A DNA stretch of 64,000 nt from contig NW_019775014.1 of NCBI RefSeq assembly GCF_001039355.2, positions 62,001 through 126,000 on the forward strand. The letters are read 5' to 3'. This stretch comes from Lingula anatina (Eukaryota > Brachiopoda > Lingulata > Lingulida > Lingulidae). The notes below the pieces were generated by a model. It saw only the letters and a list, made by a program, of their open reading frames with translations. It was not told where the DNA came from and searched no databases. Positions 1 to 13,965 of this stretch are shown here, piece by piece; position 1 is the first letter of the stretch; each line of letters opens with the position of its first letter. A program made the position numbers and the translations under genes.

Positions 1-452
1 TTTCTCCTATATTCTATTCTGTCTTATTCTATACTATTTAGATACAGTTGATATATAACCCTTTTAATACAAATGCTTCTGAACAGGATACTTTTTACCA
101 CATGTCTAATTCTCAGTTAACTTGCCTGCTTGTGGCCAGTTTCATATAGTAACAATTGAACTGTATCTCTAATGCAATCAGTTTTCCTTTTTTGTGGACA
201 TGGCAAATTTGTTATGATTGATTTCTTACATTAAACAAACAAAATATGCATTAAAGAAAGGAGAAAAGAAAGCTGTACTTCGTTGTCAGCAGGGTACAAA
301 ATTGGCATGGTTTAAGTCAAACTAAGAAAAAGTAATGATTAAAGGATAAATATAGTATATGGACAGGTGGGATGCATGCCCTCAGTTCTTACACAAATCT
401 TTATACAGAATTTAAAAAGGCCAGAAAAGGTTTTTTTCTTTCTTTTTTCTTT

Positions 453-494
<42 letters not shown>

Positions 495-3400
495 TTAATG
501 AGAAGTTTGAAATATGTGAATACATATGGGTTAGATGTCTAAAAATGATAGATCTAATTCTTAAAATATTTCAAAATTTGTCAGATGGATGAAAAAAATG
601 GTTTAAAATGTTCAGTTATAATTGTCTACAAGAGAAGACATAAGTCACCATGGAATGAGATGACATGTTTCCATCTATTGCTTTCAATATTAATCAGGTA
701 GGGTGTATGCTTTATCATACCTGAAACTGAGAGTACAAGAGCCAGATCTGGGACAATAATATCAGTCATAATGTAACTCAATCAATCAACGTCAGTGTTG
801 AATCATCTATAGTAAAGATAGGTGTTAAAGCAATAATTTACCTACAGGCCGTGAAACCATCAATTAGCTAAAAGCACTCAGAAAAATTCTGCCGTGAAAG
901 TGGTATACATTATTCCTAGCTGAAAAGGATAGATAACCAACAATGTAGTTTTCTCTTTAACCTAGGACACATATTCACTTTGTGGCTGATATCATAATTT
1001 TTCCATCAATGGAGTCCTATGTTTCAAAACTATAGCAAGAATCATCATTCGTAGGTTTGGCATCAAAACGGCACAGAAATTAGCTTTCACATTGCTTCCT
1101 TCAGATATTGCTGCAGCAAATGGATCATTTGCCATCATTCAAGTTGCAGAGACACATTAAAAGATAGCTTCTGGCAAAATTAATTAAATATCAGATAGGG
1201 GAGGCCTGGAATGGCTACTAATGTCCCAGGTATTAATTACAGTTTAATGGTTTTCAGGCAGAGGAGGACACCCACCATACTCATATAAGCCCATATCGTC
1301 TCTCTTTGTGTGTGTGGACATCAATGTCTCTGCATGAGGAGGTGAAATTTCATTTATTAAAGTTTCCATAATTGTTGAGCTGTGCCAGTTTTAAAAAGAT
1401 AAAGCATTAGAGAGGACAATCAAATTATAACACTGAAAAAATGAAGTTTTATCCCTTCAATAATTTTTTTTCTGAAAGAATTAATACTATTATAAATAAA
1501 TTATAAAGTGCTCATTAAAATCATTTATTGTTATTATTTTCTTTTTAAATTTGCTAGTAAGCATGTGTTAAATTAAAATAATTTTTGGTAATACCATTAG
1601 CTGTGTAATATGAATGGAGAACATTTTAGTTTCTATACCAGGTATTTAGTCAATTCTCTGACGGAAGTTTCTGTCATCTCCATTACATTTAGTTACACCA
1701 AAGGCTTGTGAGCTATTGCTATTACTCTCATCACAAGCCAAGGAAACAATCAACATATGTCCAGTTTCCCAGAGTTCTACTTGAACTTTTAGCAGTCAAT
1801 AAAAATCAAAACCCATTTATGTAGCCATTTTGTTCTCGGCATTATACAGTCAATCAGAGTCACACCCACGAGATTTCAAAGCACATTAAAGTGGCTTTTT
1901 CATCAGATCTAACCGAATAATGTTTACTCAATGAATGTATGCAAATTGATGAGGTCTACCGGGACCAGAAAACATGGCGTACTTGCTACGGTTCACTGGA
2001 CTACTATATTCTTGTCAAACAGGATAAGTAACGAGTTAAAAAGAGTTTCAACAGAAAACCCCTGGTGGTCTGGGATTTAGGGATTTACTTTTTTTTTTCA
2101 ATAATTTTCCTTAGCATGTAGAGTAATAATTATTGATGGTTGAATGAAATGCACACTGACCGCCATATGTATGGATTACTAGTAGTTTCCTTTATTCTCT
2201 TTTTTAAGAGAGCAAAACTTTCAACCAGAACTGACCTGTCCTAGGTGTTAATAACATCATCAAATGACTATCTTTAATTTCTGACATCGTTTAGACCAAA
2301 GCCAGTCCCTAAAATGTCTGAATGCACATATATATGGAACTTTGATACACAACACCAGTGAAACCTTCTGGGCAATCAATCACACCTACCAATAATTTCC
2401 CAATACCTCTTTATTAGATTACACCAACTACAATCAGAGATTTTTTTATTTCATTATCAGCTTTAAACAACTTGCAGGTTTTTGATGGGCCTTTGGCCAT
2501 TTATCTTCATAAAGGTTTGCACAAGGGAAGGCCGAGTTGCTAATCATATTGCCAAGTTGGTGAATTATTTTCTCTTCATGACTTTATGGAAAACAAGGGA
2601 TTGGTTAGTCATCTAGAGAAAAGAGAGTCCAAGCAATGAAGCCACAACAGAGAAAATTAAAGCTAAACACAATTTACAATAACTGTAACAATAGTACATA
2701 TGCTGCATTGTTCTTCATCTTAGCACATCTTTATCAGAGTTAATTTTGCACTATCTTTCACAATCAAATGATGGAAGATGAGTAACAGAAGTTCATTTCA
2801 GGACAAACTTGTAACATAAACACAATTTACCTCCATACAAATGGTGNGAATAAGGAATAAGGAACCAGGAATCAACTTCACCGGGGTAAACTTCTTTGGA
2901 GGTCATCAGTAGTGCAGCAATACATCTTGGAATTAAATTTGTTCCTCCTTTTGCTGTGCAATGTTATTTCTTTCATAAAGAATGAAGTGGGAATGTGATA
3001 ACTTAATATTGGAGAGAAGTTCAATTTTAAGGTCATTCAGTCTGCCATGGCTGTCAGAGTGATCATTTCCATTTTCTTTTCTTAAAGAAAAATTAACTGT
3101 AATTCTTGTTGTTGGTTTAGGTTTACTTAAGAAATTATCACTAATTTGGTACAAGGCACTAAGAAAATTGCAAAATTAGATATTTAATGATAAAATAATG
3201 ATTTAAAGTTGAATTCTTCAGAAATAAATTTCATTATCTGACCATTCTTGGTACACCGTTAATGGCTGTGATTATTCACATAAGAATGCATTATTCCTTC
3301 CAGCCATAAAAAGTTTTTAAAGTGCTTAACCCTCTCGTGTGGCAACCTTTTTGCTTTTGGATGTGCGAAATGAAATGTCTGCCCGATTAGACATCTTTAT

Positions 3401-6400
3401 TCAGTTCTCAGCATCAAAAAGGCAAAGGGGAAACTAATCATTCCACATATTGTTCTGAAGCAGACAGCTGAGATGTGGAGTCTTTTGATACATTTAATGT
3501 GAAATGAAAACAGGGTAACGGGAGGAACTTACAGAGGAAATGGAGAAAAAAAGTACAGCAGAAAGTCACAAAACTTGTAAAGGAAAGAACCTTTTTCAAA
3601 ATCATTTCTCCTCAAGATATGTTATTAGAATATTTAAATCACACTTATTAAAACATAAAAATGTTACAAAAAAGAACTGTTACAGCATGAAAGTTAAGAT
3701 ACAAGTAAATTGCACAGTTGTCATTTCAATAAATAGGAATTTCATAATTATGTAGTAAAATCATAGAACAGGACAAGAGGAAGAAGATAAATCTTGAACA
3801 ACTTGTCAGAAAAGAAAAGGAGAAAGTGGTTTCAAAATACCAGAGAAAATTTATTGATACAGTTTTGTAAACACCCAAATCCCTTGCATAACTAGTGGTT
3901 CAGTGGTATATGCAGTATAGATTAGTGTATAGAGACGCCAGTCACAGGATGATACGTACTGCAACGAGGGATAGTTTTATAAATCAGGCTTTCTGCTGAT
4001 GTCATTGTTGCGTAAGCAGTGCATCATTTTATCAGTTACAGAGGAGGTAGTCTTGTAACTTTATTATTGGTTCAGTGAAGTGGTGGGTTCAGACCATGAT
4101 TCCCGAAGACGAAAAATTGGTCAAACTCATTTCATCACGTGACTGAACAACAGAGAGAGACCCCCTCCTTACAACTGTCAGTCAAAATATTTTAGTTGTT
4201 AAAGTGTAGGACAAATGCCCCAATTCATTTTTTTAGATGACCTAGAATTGTATTATCTTGCCACTTTTTCTCTCTGCCTGTTTCTGTGAGATATTGCAAT
4301 TAAATAAATATACAAGTATATATGACATTCATGTTATTTTTCCTCAACTTATTGTGTGCCCTGTTTTAGTATGCCTGGTAACAATCCTTTATTTATGCAT
4401 GCATTTTTCCCGCATGGATGTATTTGTTGTGGTTTTGCTATCAATTTTTCAAAAAAAAAAAAAAAAAAAAAAAAATGTTGAATGCACTGTTACATAAAGT
4501 CAGCATATTGAAATATTCTCACATGTCCAAACATTTTGGTATTTTTTAAAATAATATTATTTTGTTGTTAAAGAACTAATGGAGTCATTTGAAATAATTA
4601 ACACAGCTAACATTATATCACTTTTTCTATTTCTTCATGCTTTTTCCTTGGGGAAAAATGGTAAGTGAATCATCTATCAGTGTGTGACATAATGATATGG
4701 ATGCAGTATATTTTCTCTCGAAGAAAACTTCTAAATTTTATTATCTAAATGACAAAATAATGATAATGATAATGAAAATAAAACATTATTATGATGGGCT
4801 AAAGTGTTTGTGCAAGATGAGAAGAGGCACTTAAATATATTTATGTATACATGTGTGAGCATGTACACAAGTATATGCATGTGTGCGTGTGTGTGTGTGT
4901 GTGTTACTGTCAGAGCATATCAAACCAGTAGAGTGTATCACTATCAATCCAATAATGCATTGCTTCATTCTTTTCATGAAGTATTTTTACAAACTTAAAG
5001 TTGATTTTCACGACTGAGTGAACATTCCTTTGCAAATTGCAAACACTTTGAATTTGAGCAATTACTATACCCAGTGGTTGCAAATTAAACCAATTACGAT
5101 GTCATTCTCAAGTGATGAAAAATTAATAAAATCCCCCTGAGTTTTCATGTTACTGGAGCACTCGATATATGCATTACGACAGGCCATAATACATGCATCA
5201 GCACCATAGCACCTTACTTGCTAATGGAATAATGTTTGGTGATTAGAAAAGACTGAAATGATATCAGACTTACTTTTGGATGATGAATCATTTGAAACTT
5301 CCTCTCTATTCAGGCTTGTACTGATTTATTGAACAGTAGAACAATTAAGACAGGAGATACTGATGCTGTATCACTCTCAATACTTTCTAGCCAAGTACAG
5401 GATTTTAATTATGCCATACAAATTAGAATATTTGAATTCAGAGCAAGACAGAGAAAGAGAGAGAGAGTTGGGGTTTCGATAGCTTTAATGTATTGAAACT
5501 TAACACAATAAACTGTAACTTCATTTTGTGAAATATTGCTAAAAGCTTAAAACCCACTTTTTTGTCTGTTCTTTCGATTCAACAAAGAGTGTAATCAAAG
5601 GTATTGAAACTCTCTAACTCATGTCATTAAAACTAATGTCTTTTAATAGCTTTATCCGATCAGAATCAGTTGATATGGAATCCAATCTGGATATCAGCGC
5701 TACCTAAGCCTATCTTCATCTTCTTATCTCCAAAGCTTTAGAATACAGGTTGAAAAAGGCAGTATCGTAATCCCTTCTTTGGATTAAGCTTTTTATTCTG
5801 CTACAATGGGGTAAAAAGATAGCAGGCTGCTCTGTTCCTAAGTCAAATTCTATAATCCTGACATTGTATTTCAAGACACATTTTGCCATTTAAGGATGGA
5901 GGAATAAGCAGGAGAGTAACATGAATCATTCCAGTCCTGCAGTTTCTTATGAGACATCTCTGCACGCCATTTTTAGGGGCTAAAATCATTGAAATACCCA
6001 TGTAGCAGAAGCTTTTTTCTAGATAATATGAAGATTTATTTAGAAAGGCCAGCTTTATTCAGGAGATCATCGGAGAACAAGTGTGTCTGTTCTCTGGTGC
6101 TTGCCTATGTCAAGTCTGAAATAATAATCTCTTGAATAAAATCAAAGAAAAAAACTGATAGGGTCAGTCCAAATTATGTATCTCGAACATATTTGCAAAA
6201 CTATAAAAGAAGGTACCCATGTTGAAAAGTTTCTAATGAAGTTGGGCATACAAAATCTACTTTCAAAGTTATCATTTTGAGCTTTCCACATGCACACAGA
6301 CAGGGGCGGATAGAGAGATATTTTCTGACAGTCTTCCAAATTATCTTTGTTGATCCATCCTCCATTTTTGACTGTCTTCAAACAGAAAAAATAGATACCC

Positions 6401-8312
6401 TTCAATGTAAACTTATAAATCTGACCGTCGTTTGAAAGACCCAGAAGACGGTCTCAATCTGCCCCTGCTGACAGGGGAAACTTTAATAGTTTTCTATATT
6501 TTACATTTTTTGTTCTCCACCCCTATCCTTTCACTTAATTTGTCTGTGCAAGTTAAAACTCAGTCGAGCTATGTCCTTCCTTCCCTCTCAATCCTTCTTC
6601 AGTGCTTCCTCCACCTCCCCCTCCCCCTAAAAATATGAGCTCCTGTTTCTGCTGATTTCACATTCTAAATGCCTGCAATACTGTTACTCTTTGCACACAG
6701 TGCCATAAGAAAGAAACGAAGTACCTTGCAATTACGTCTCCACAAAGGCTCCATTCCTTAGGTAACCATACCTCCTTTGAACTATCCCTGATAATAAAAG
6801 AAAATATCAGGGCTTCAAAAGCATTTCCTCTATCTTATTAACCTCTTCATAAAGATGCCATTAAAATCAATTAACCTGCTTCCTTTAATGAAACCCCATT
6901 AGGGGTCCTGTTTGTTTGGGGCCATTGATGATGACGATAATGATGATGGCGGTGCAAAATTGCAATTTGAAGATTTAATACTGTCATGATTTTGTGCACA
7001 GGGGATGTGTCATTGCATGTTATACACCTGAAAGAAGATCTGAGTGCTTGTCTTTATATAAGAGAAAAGGGTGTATCAATTTTATTTCTGTGTAGTTTTA
7101 ATCTATTTTTCATGGCTTGAAAGTTAAGATGTAGAGATTACGTTTTCTTTTTAACGTTTAATTTTTTTCTTGCACATTAAATTTGAATCATGAAAAAGGA
7201 TGTTTGAATTCACCTGCCACTGTTGTTGACATTCATTTTCTGAGCCTTAAAATGACAAAGCAGGGATTATTTTTAATGTAGATAAAGAATTAAAGAAATG
7301 TCCTTTATACAACCAAAAGACAGGTGTATAATAGACAAAATATATTATGTTTTGAATCAAGTTATTTTTGTGGATTAGAACAAACACGCTTTGCTTGTGA
7401 AGAAAAGTTCATGGACTTGCAAGTGACATTTCCTTTCAAGTATCTATCAAAATGCATACACCAAGCTCTGTCAGCTCAATTTCAGATTATTCTGCATACA
7501 AATTGTAAGCCAACAAAATCATGCAATTTATGAAAGTTTATGTCTATGTAATTTGACTTTTCACATTGACTTTTCACCTTGATCACACAGTGGAGTTCAT
7601 TTTTGCTTGATGAGTTAATCTCTGTTCATCAAAATTTAGAAAAATAACTGAAACAAATTATTGCAACACTTCTTTCTATTTATTTATTTATTTATTTATT
7701 AGAATTTGTATCTACCATTTGCTAGGACAAAACAAGGAGTGTTCTGCTCCTAAAGCATTTAGCATAGGAATCTACTATTCAAGTTACATGTTAGGCAATT
7801 AACATTCATCAATAATTAAAAGTTCCATTATGATTGTATTGATAATGACATTATGGATTTCATGGTGCATTTCACTCCAGCATCTTACACAATGCCTAAT
7901 GGAGGATAAAAGATGTGTGCATATTTTATTTCTACTTATGATTTCAGCTACCTGTATTGTTTTCAGAACCATTTTTAAAATATTTTTAAAAAGTCTCAAA
8001 ACCACATTAATTTGTTTAATTCATTTCAGAATTATCAGAATGGGAGCAATATTGTATTCATAGGATCTTTTTTCTATTTTCCAGAGTTAGAAACAAAACA
8101 AGTTTAGAATTAAGCATCATTATTTCCTTCTTTTACTGACATACAGTATAACAAAGCTGGGAGGTGTTGGGCATGACAGTTTTCCTATTTTTGATTTTAT
8201 TTTACCTTCAATCAAATTGTTTCTAAAATACGTTTTAATTAATTTAATGAAATGTTCCTAAACCATTCACAGAAACCAAGGCAATGAATGGTATTATATT
8301 TTGTAATTGCAG
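1..8312. other. Non-coding stretch before the TSP1 exon
   Basis: I see no exon that I can support here. The open frames are short, low in complexity and lack paired splice sites. The next downstream exon starts in phase 1, so the receptor gene must have earlier exons carrying at least a signal peptide; they lie either off the window or unrecognised in this stretch. Most of it is therefore probably a long intron. It contains a 39-base T run (455-493), a 25-base A run (4451-4475), a short GT tract (about 4883-4903), a TTTA array (about 7676-7701) and one ambiguous base at 2847. Confidence 0.6.
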
Positions 8313-8489
8313 CACCTGTAGAGGATGGTAACTGGAGTGAGTGGTCTGAATGGGGAGAGTGCACAGCCACATGTGGCAAGGGGAAGCACAGCCGCTACCG
8401 TCTTTGTAACAACCCCACCCCATCCCCAGGGGGCAAATTCTGCAAAGGAGAGAATATCATCTGGGAAGATTGCACTGTGGACTGCAGGC
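8313..8489 (+). CDS. Exon: thrombospondin type-1 repeat
   Basis: A 177-base exon, phase 1 at both ends, between an acceptor ending TTGCAG and a donor GTAAGT. It encodes one complete TSP1 repeat: the WSEWSEWGEC tryptophan ladder, then CTATCGKGKHSRYR with the basic layer, then C-N-N, a GGKFC segment, and closing EDCTVDC. Six cysteines fit the three disulfides of the family. WSEW motifs of this kind are common C-mannosylation sites and TATCG fits the O-fucosylation consensus; both are family knowledge. Confidence 0.93.
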
Positions 8490-11369
8490 GTAAGTATACT
8501 GCAAAAGGTTGTATAAGCACAACTACATGTATTCAGACTGGCAGTTGATTATAATACATCATTTGGTGCCAGCAGGGAAGTTACTACATGTATGTATGTA
8601 GTGCACAGTGGGGCCTGGACACTTCTGCTGGAAATGCACCTCAGCTGATTTTGGTCTTTAATTCTAGTGAGTGGAAATTTCTGAGGGTGTGTCAATGTTT
8701 GAAATTGCTGATGTTGTGGTAATTTTGCCTGACTCTTGCTCTCTCACTCTCTCTTTTGCATTAATAAAGTTTTGTGGTATATCTTTTCGTTTAAACAAGC
8801 CATTAAGTAAAAGAATTGAGCATTTTTATCGTTTGCACTTGATGACTGCAAGATAATTTCTAATCAGATTCCACCTGTAACCTTACAGCATTTCATCTCA
8901 CCACATTTGTCTTGTCATCTTTATCTCTCCTTCTCCCCCTTCATACTTTAACGATATAAAGATATGTTTTAAAACATAATAAAATTTCAGATCACCTCAA
9001 AGTCATGAAAATAAACTTCCCCATACACTAGATAAACCGAAATAATATTGTGATTATAATTATAGAATTAATCCAATAATTTATGACTTCGAGAAAAATA
9101 AATGAGAATGCACTGAATGACCTATTTTGTATATAATATTATATGGCATGTAGTTGTTTTATTACTCTTTTGTAATGAAACTCCTTCTTCAACCCCACTT
9201 TTGATACTTAACCCCTCACAATTGAGTTTCCTTGTCATTCTTCTCTGTTTATTGGAAGACCATACAGTTATTAGAAATATATAAAATATCATCTAAAAGT
9301 CTGATCCCCCCCCCCCCCACAAGACACACACACACAGTCATGCTATAGCTTTCCTCAATATAAAAACATTATTTCTAAAAATATTAAAATACAATAATAA
9401 ATGGGAATGTACTGGTTGACTCCAAAATTGAAATTCAGTACATATTAGTATGAAAACATGCATGCAATTGCAGTTGCATGACTTGTTGACTGAAATGCAC
9501 AGGTTGACTGACTGGTGACTATTATTTTCTGAGATATGCGTCATGGTATGGTAATTCTCGATAACCTTACCCCTAGGCCATTTTGTCCCCAGGTGGAGTG
9601 CAGAAGTTTATAGACAATGATCCTCTTGTGATTTCTCTCAAGGTTGACTTGATTGAATTTGCTAATTGGTATAACAGAGGACAATCAGAATGCTCAAGCA
9701 AAAAGTATTGTAATCTTGTGATGCAGACTTTTCTGATAAAGATCTTATTTTGGCATTTAGGAACATGAAAATAGAGTTAAACATTTTTTGTCCTAGGTGA
9801 TAATGTTGTATTACTGTCTACTAAAATAATTTATTGGAGAATTGAAAAAACCAATTTATTTGTCTTGCCCTTAATCTACAAATGGATTATGATTTAGCAA
9901 TCATCGTTGTAAGGAAGTGTATCATGTAGACATGAAATCGATATGACGTACTTACTGAACTTCTCAGTTGTAAAATAGTAATAGCGTACTACTAAGACTA
10001 TAATCAGATAATAATGAACATCATTGATTTTGTCTGGAGTGAGATGAAATGGAATCATTGTCATTGATCTTATTTTGTATGAAGATATATTTTTGGTGTT
10101 TGACTTTATCCAGTTCATCAGATAAAACATTTTCGGACAATTTGTCTGGCTTTGGTATGCAGATCAATCTTTAATTTAAAAGTTAATTCTATAATAAAGC
10201 ACAGTGTGGTGCTCGCAAAATAAAGGCAACTTGGGGTATTTCATTGTATATATGAACATAGGTCTGTTACTAATACTGGGACTATTTTCATTATTTATTT
10301 TTTTGTTTATTTGTTTTTAATTAATTTTTCTAGGGGGGAGTAGGAGGGCAGATTAATATATTTTTCTTTGATTTAAAATTTGGGCTGGATGCATCTATGG
10401 GAATGTGCACATCAAAGCTACAAAATGCAACTGAAATGGTTTAATGCTTCGGTTAGTTTTAAAATACTCAGTTGTACAATATTATTAAAACATATTTTTA
10501 AAAGACTCATTCTCTGACATGTAAAAGCTTAAGGCAAATGTACAGGCACTAACACAATCACAAAAACAACTAGCTGCAATTACCATGTCTCAACTAACAC
10601 AATCATTTAAAATGGTCACATTTTCCTCTAAATCAAAATCGTTGTCACAGGTAAACGTTTAAAGTGAAATGTTTGTTTAATCAAATCTTGGTACAACCAT
10701 AGAAAAAACACTTTTATGTTCATTTAAAACAGAAAAGATATTTAAAGTTGTATATTTATAGTGATGTTTTCTGTATGTTTTACAACAAATATACCATGAT
10801 TAACAAGATAATATGTCTGCAAGCTAGGCAACTGACTCTTTTCCAGTGTGTCTGACACTTACATGTAAAGGTTTCAACAATTACAATTTAAATATTACTT
10901 TTAACCACCTGAAAATTACATCCTCAATATTTCAGGTCTCTCTCGAAGCACAGAACCTCCAACCACCACGGAGCTTCCACCCCCTCCCCCCTGTGCATGT
11001 GGTTGTCACCTGAAGGACCCAAGTGGCAAAATAGTCGCCATGTCAGCCTGTAAGGGCGATAGTCGCTGGGTGATCGAGACAAAGAAGGGGCAGGGTATTC
11101 GGCTTGAGTTCAAAGAATTCAACCTGATGGATAATGTACAATGGCTGAAGGTCCGTGATGGCAACAAGCAGATGTCTGAGTTGCTTGTTTATCATACAGG
11201 CTGCCAATTGCCTAAGACAATAGTATCATCTGGTAATATCCTACTACTGGAGTTTGTGATCTCACGGAGTGATGGGAAGCCTGCAGTAGGATTGAATGGA
11301 CATGGGTTCATTGCAGAGTACAGCACAGTTGGTAGGTTGTAGAGGATTTGTTCTAGATAAAAAGCCATG

Positions 11370-11426
<57 letters not shown>

Positions 11427-13965
11427 ACATTTACGTACTTCTATTCAACATACTGATAGTTACTTATTTCTTCGGTTGAATTAATTTCTTTTCTTAATGT
11501 TGCACATATATTCATCATTCAAAATGTCCAGAAAACTTCCCATAGTGAATGCAGATTACATTTATCAATATTGTTCAGGATTGTTAAACCAGTAACTGGT
11601 ACACCAGTTGTTGATATGGTTGTGATTTTAATTTTCAGCTGCAGTGATCCCAGAGAGCTTTGTGTCAGGATCTCCTAAAGAGGGTGGTACTTGGAAAAGC
11701 ACCATAACCATAGTTGCCATTACACTGTGCTGTGCTATAGTTCTAGCAGCTTCCATATTTGCCCTCCATCACTGTGTCTGGAGGCGCCGTAGGAAGAAGT
11801 ATGGATACACACTCACAAGAACTGAGGAAAACGGATTCATACCATCTGCAGCAAAAAGATCTGCACTAAGGAATGCATCATCTGAAGTGACCTACAAACC
11901 AACAGGACGACAGACTCCGAATGACACGCCGTATGCTCTGATGGTATCACGTTCTGAGACTAATTGTAATGAGTACACTAACCTTCAGAAGTCTCCAACC
12001 AAGGAAAGCACAGGTGCTAACTGTAGACTGGGATCCAGAGGTCAGTCGTTACATTCTTCCCACAATTCTCTACTTGGGGAAGGAATTGACATGGCTGAAG
12101 CAGGACCTTCTCATCAACCCCACCAAGAGTTAAGGTCAAAAAGCCTTCCACACCCTGCGCGTAGCCCAGTGAAAAGCCCCTATGCTGTTAATGCAACAGA
12201 AAATGACTTTGTACATGATGCAAAGTTCCTGCATGCGAGTCCAATGCCTGAGAATATGTCTCCAACTCATAAACACAAATCTCGCACAAGACGACATTCA
12301 GATGATGATTATGAAAATCACAGACATGAACGTCACAGACACAGGCGCAGACATGATGATGATTATGAGGAGATAGGGCGAGAGCACCGTCATCATAGAC
12401 ACAGGCATAGAGACAGGGGTGAAGGTGAAAGAGATGGCATGATCTCTCCAACCCACCATCACCATAATAAATCACAACCACATAACTATGAATATATCAA
12501 AAGATCTGACAGAAGGGCCAAGAGCCCAGTTAAAAGTCCCACGAAAGAGATTATACAAGTTAGGAGAAGTCCAACTAAAGACATCAACAGAACTTTAGAC
12601 AGAAGTCCCTCGAAGGAAATGGCAAGGACAAGGGGACACAGTCCCACAAAAGAATATGTCAGGGCTTCACCTAGCATACAAAAAATAAAAGAAAGAGACA
12701 TGTATGGGGCTTCCCCTGTGGCACACAGGAGAGACCGTGCTCAATATCGTGAATCTCCTCACTTGCATCATAAGCTCAGTCGTGAAAACTATGGGGGCAC
12801 ACATGGTAGAAAGAGGGGACAGCCCACCTCACCACCTGAAAAAACTGGGCGGGGCACACCTAAACCTGCATTACATTTACTAGACACAGTAGACCCCGAT
12901 GGCAAACATGTTAGCCAAGGTGGAAGTAAAGGAAAGGGACATGGAAAGAAATCAAAGAGTCATAAACATCACCAGCAGCAAGATGATCCATCTTTATCTT
13001 CACATTCACAACAACAACCTGTTGCTATGGAAACAATAAACGAGAACATTCCACTTCCTGGGTCTACTTCGGATCGCTCAGATCAGCTCAAGAAGACAAA
13101 AAATAGACCAAACACTCCAGCGGCTCAAGCATTAAATGCTACTTCCCCTCATTTTGAGGTATGGGACAAGCAGAAAACCCCGCCTGGTATTCCTGAGGGG
13201 AGTACATCCCCTGGGGTTCACCAGGAACCCAAGGTGCTTCAATCTCACATTCCAACCCCATCATCAGATGGTGGAGCTAAAGATACCCCTAAAGACACCA
13301 AGCCAGATGACAAGGGAAAATCTCTGAAAAGATATAGTTCCAGTAGTAAAGACAGCACAATGGACAGTGATAAATCTGGAAAGAAAAAATCAAAGAGTTC
13401 AGACAAATTGAAAGCGAAAGACAGTAATGGGAAAAGCATCACTCCTCACACCACACCTGAAGGCGGGGAGTCAGTGGTGCCACCTAGGGAGGTGTTCCAC
13501 ATGCAGACATTTCAGCCACAATTCCCCAAGCCATACTCCTCCATTTTTCAATCCAGACCCGACACAAAAAAATTAACATTGCCAGTGAGGCCACTCACAA
13601 AATCCAATGTGGGAAACCCTCATAATAATGGTGTCGTACTTGAAGACCAAGTTGCTATTGAAAAACTCAAAATGAAAAGCCCTCCCCCTGTTAGACCACG
13701 CCATCTACCCCCAATACCTGGAACGCCACCAGTTTCAAACAAATCAAAAACATCCACTCCATCAGACGTTTTCTCAGCAGATGGTTATGAATTTGATGAC
13801 TATATTCCTGTTCTCCCAGGATCCTTTTTAAATATGGAGGAAACATACAATATCTGCTGGCCGCGCTTTGATGGCAGTGGAGAATCTCCGTCACCACAAG
13901 AGAATGATAAAGGGGAGGTCAGTAAAACAGACACGCCTGATCAGAATCCTGCCGATAAAATATAA
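8313..13965 (+). CDS. TSP1-CUB single-pass receptor, 3' part of gene
   Basis: Three exons join in one frame at phase-1 introns: 8313-8489, 10936-11331 and 11639-13965, with TAA at 13963-13965. In order they encode a thrombospondin type-1 repeat, a Pro/Thr-rich linker running into a CUB domain, a hydrophobic helix followed by RRRRKK, and a cytoplasmic tail of about 730 residues. Phase 1-1 exons are typical of shuffled extracellular modules. The start codon and signal peptide are not in view. The protein is a type I cell-surface receptor or adhesion molecule by topology; the ligand is unknown. THSD1 has a TSP1 repeat, one membrane helix and a long tail and is the nearest architecture I can name, but I do not know it to carry a CUB domain, so I give no symbol. 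About 966 codons are visible. Confidence 0.85.
10936..11331 (+). CDS. Exon: Pro/Thr linker and CUB domain
   Basis: A 396-base exon, phase 1 at both ends. The first 25 or so residues are rich in Pro, Thr and Ser (PPTTTELPPPPP) and look like an O-glycosylated spacer. A CUB-type β-sandwich follows, opening with CACGC. Its WVIETKKGQGIRLEF and VQWLKVRDG segments fit the fold's strand and loop pattern, and it closes with GHGFIAEYSTV. CUB domains bind proteins and often calcium. I did not confirm the acidic calcium triad. Confidence 0.85.
11373..11422. repeat. (TA)n microsatellite
   Basis: A pure TA array of about 50 bases in the intron just after the CUB exon donor. Confidence 0.97.
11639..13965 (+). 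CDS. Last exon: membrane helix and long cytoplasmic tail
   Basis: This 2,327-base terminal exon begins in phase 1. About 20 residues in, a hydrophobic stretch (ITIVAITLCCAIVLAASIFA) is followed by the stop-transfer cluster RRRRKK. The tail is mostly disordered. It holds SPxK motifs at 11989-12009, 12160-12183 and 12520-12654, a His/Arg/Asp-rich block at about 12300-12435, a Lys/Ser-rich block around 13310-13440 and a Pro-rich PPPVRPRHLPPIPG stretch (13681-13722) that could bind SH3 domains. The last 60 residues (YEFDDYIPVLPG onward, with a later Tyr and Trp) look the most structured. No kinase, phosphatase or death domain is visible, so signalling would go through adaptors. Confidence 0.88.

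Noticed and set aside
2847-2847. Single N as another haplotype join
   Set aside because: No duplicated flank is visible on either side, so it may be only an ambiguous base.
9583-9768. Possible extra exon between the TSP1 and CUB exons
   Set aside because: No donor fits the required phase, the sequence is AT-rich, and the flanking exons already join in frame.
12182-13897. Several 60-100 codon frames on both strands inside the receptor's last exon
   Set aside because: They are shadows of the long plus-strand frame, whose composition and motifs are clearly coding.
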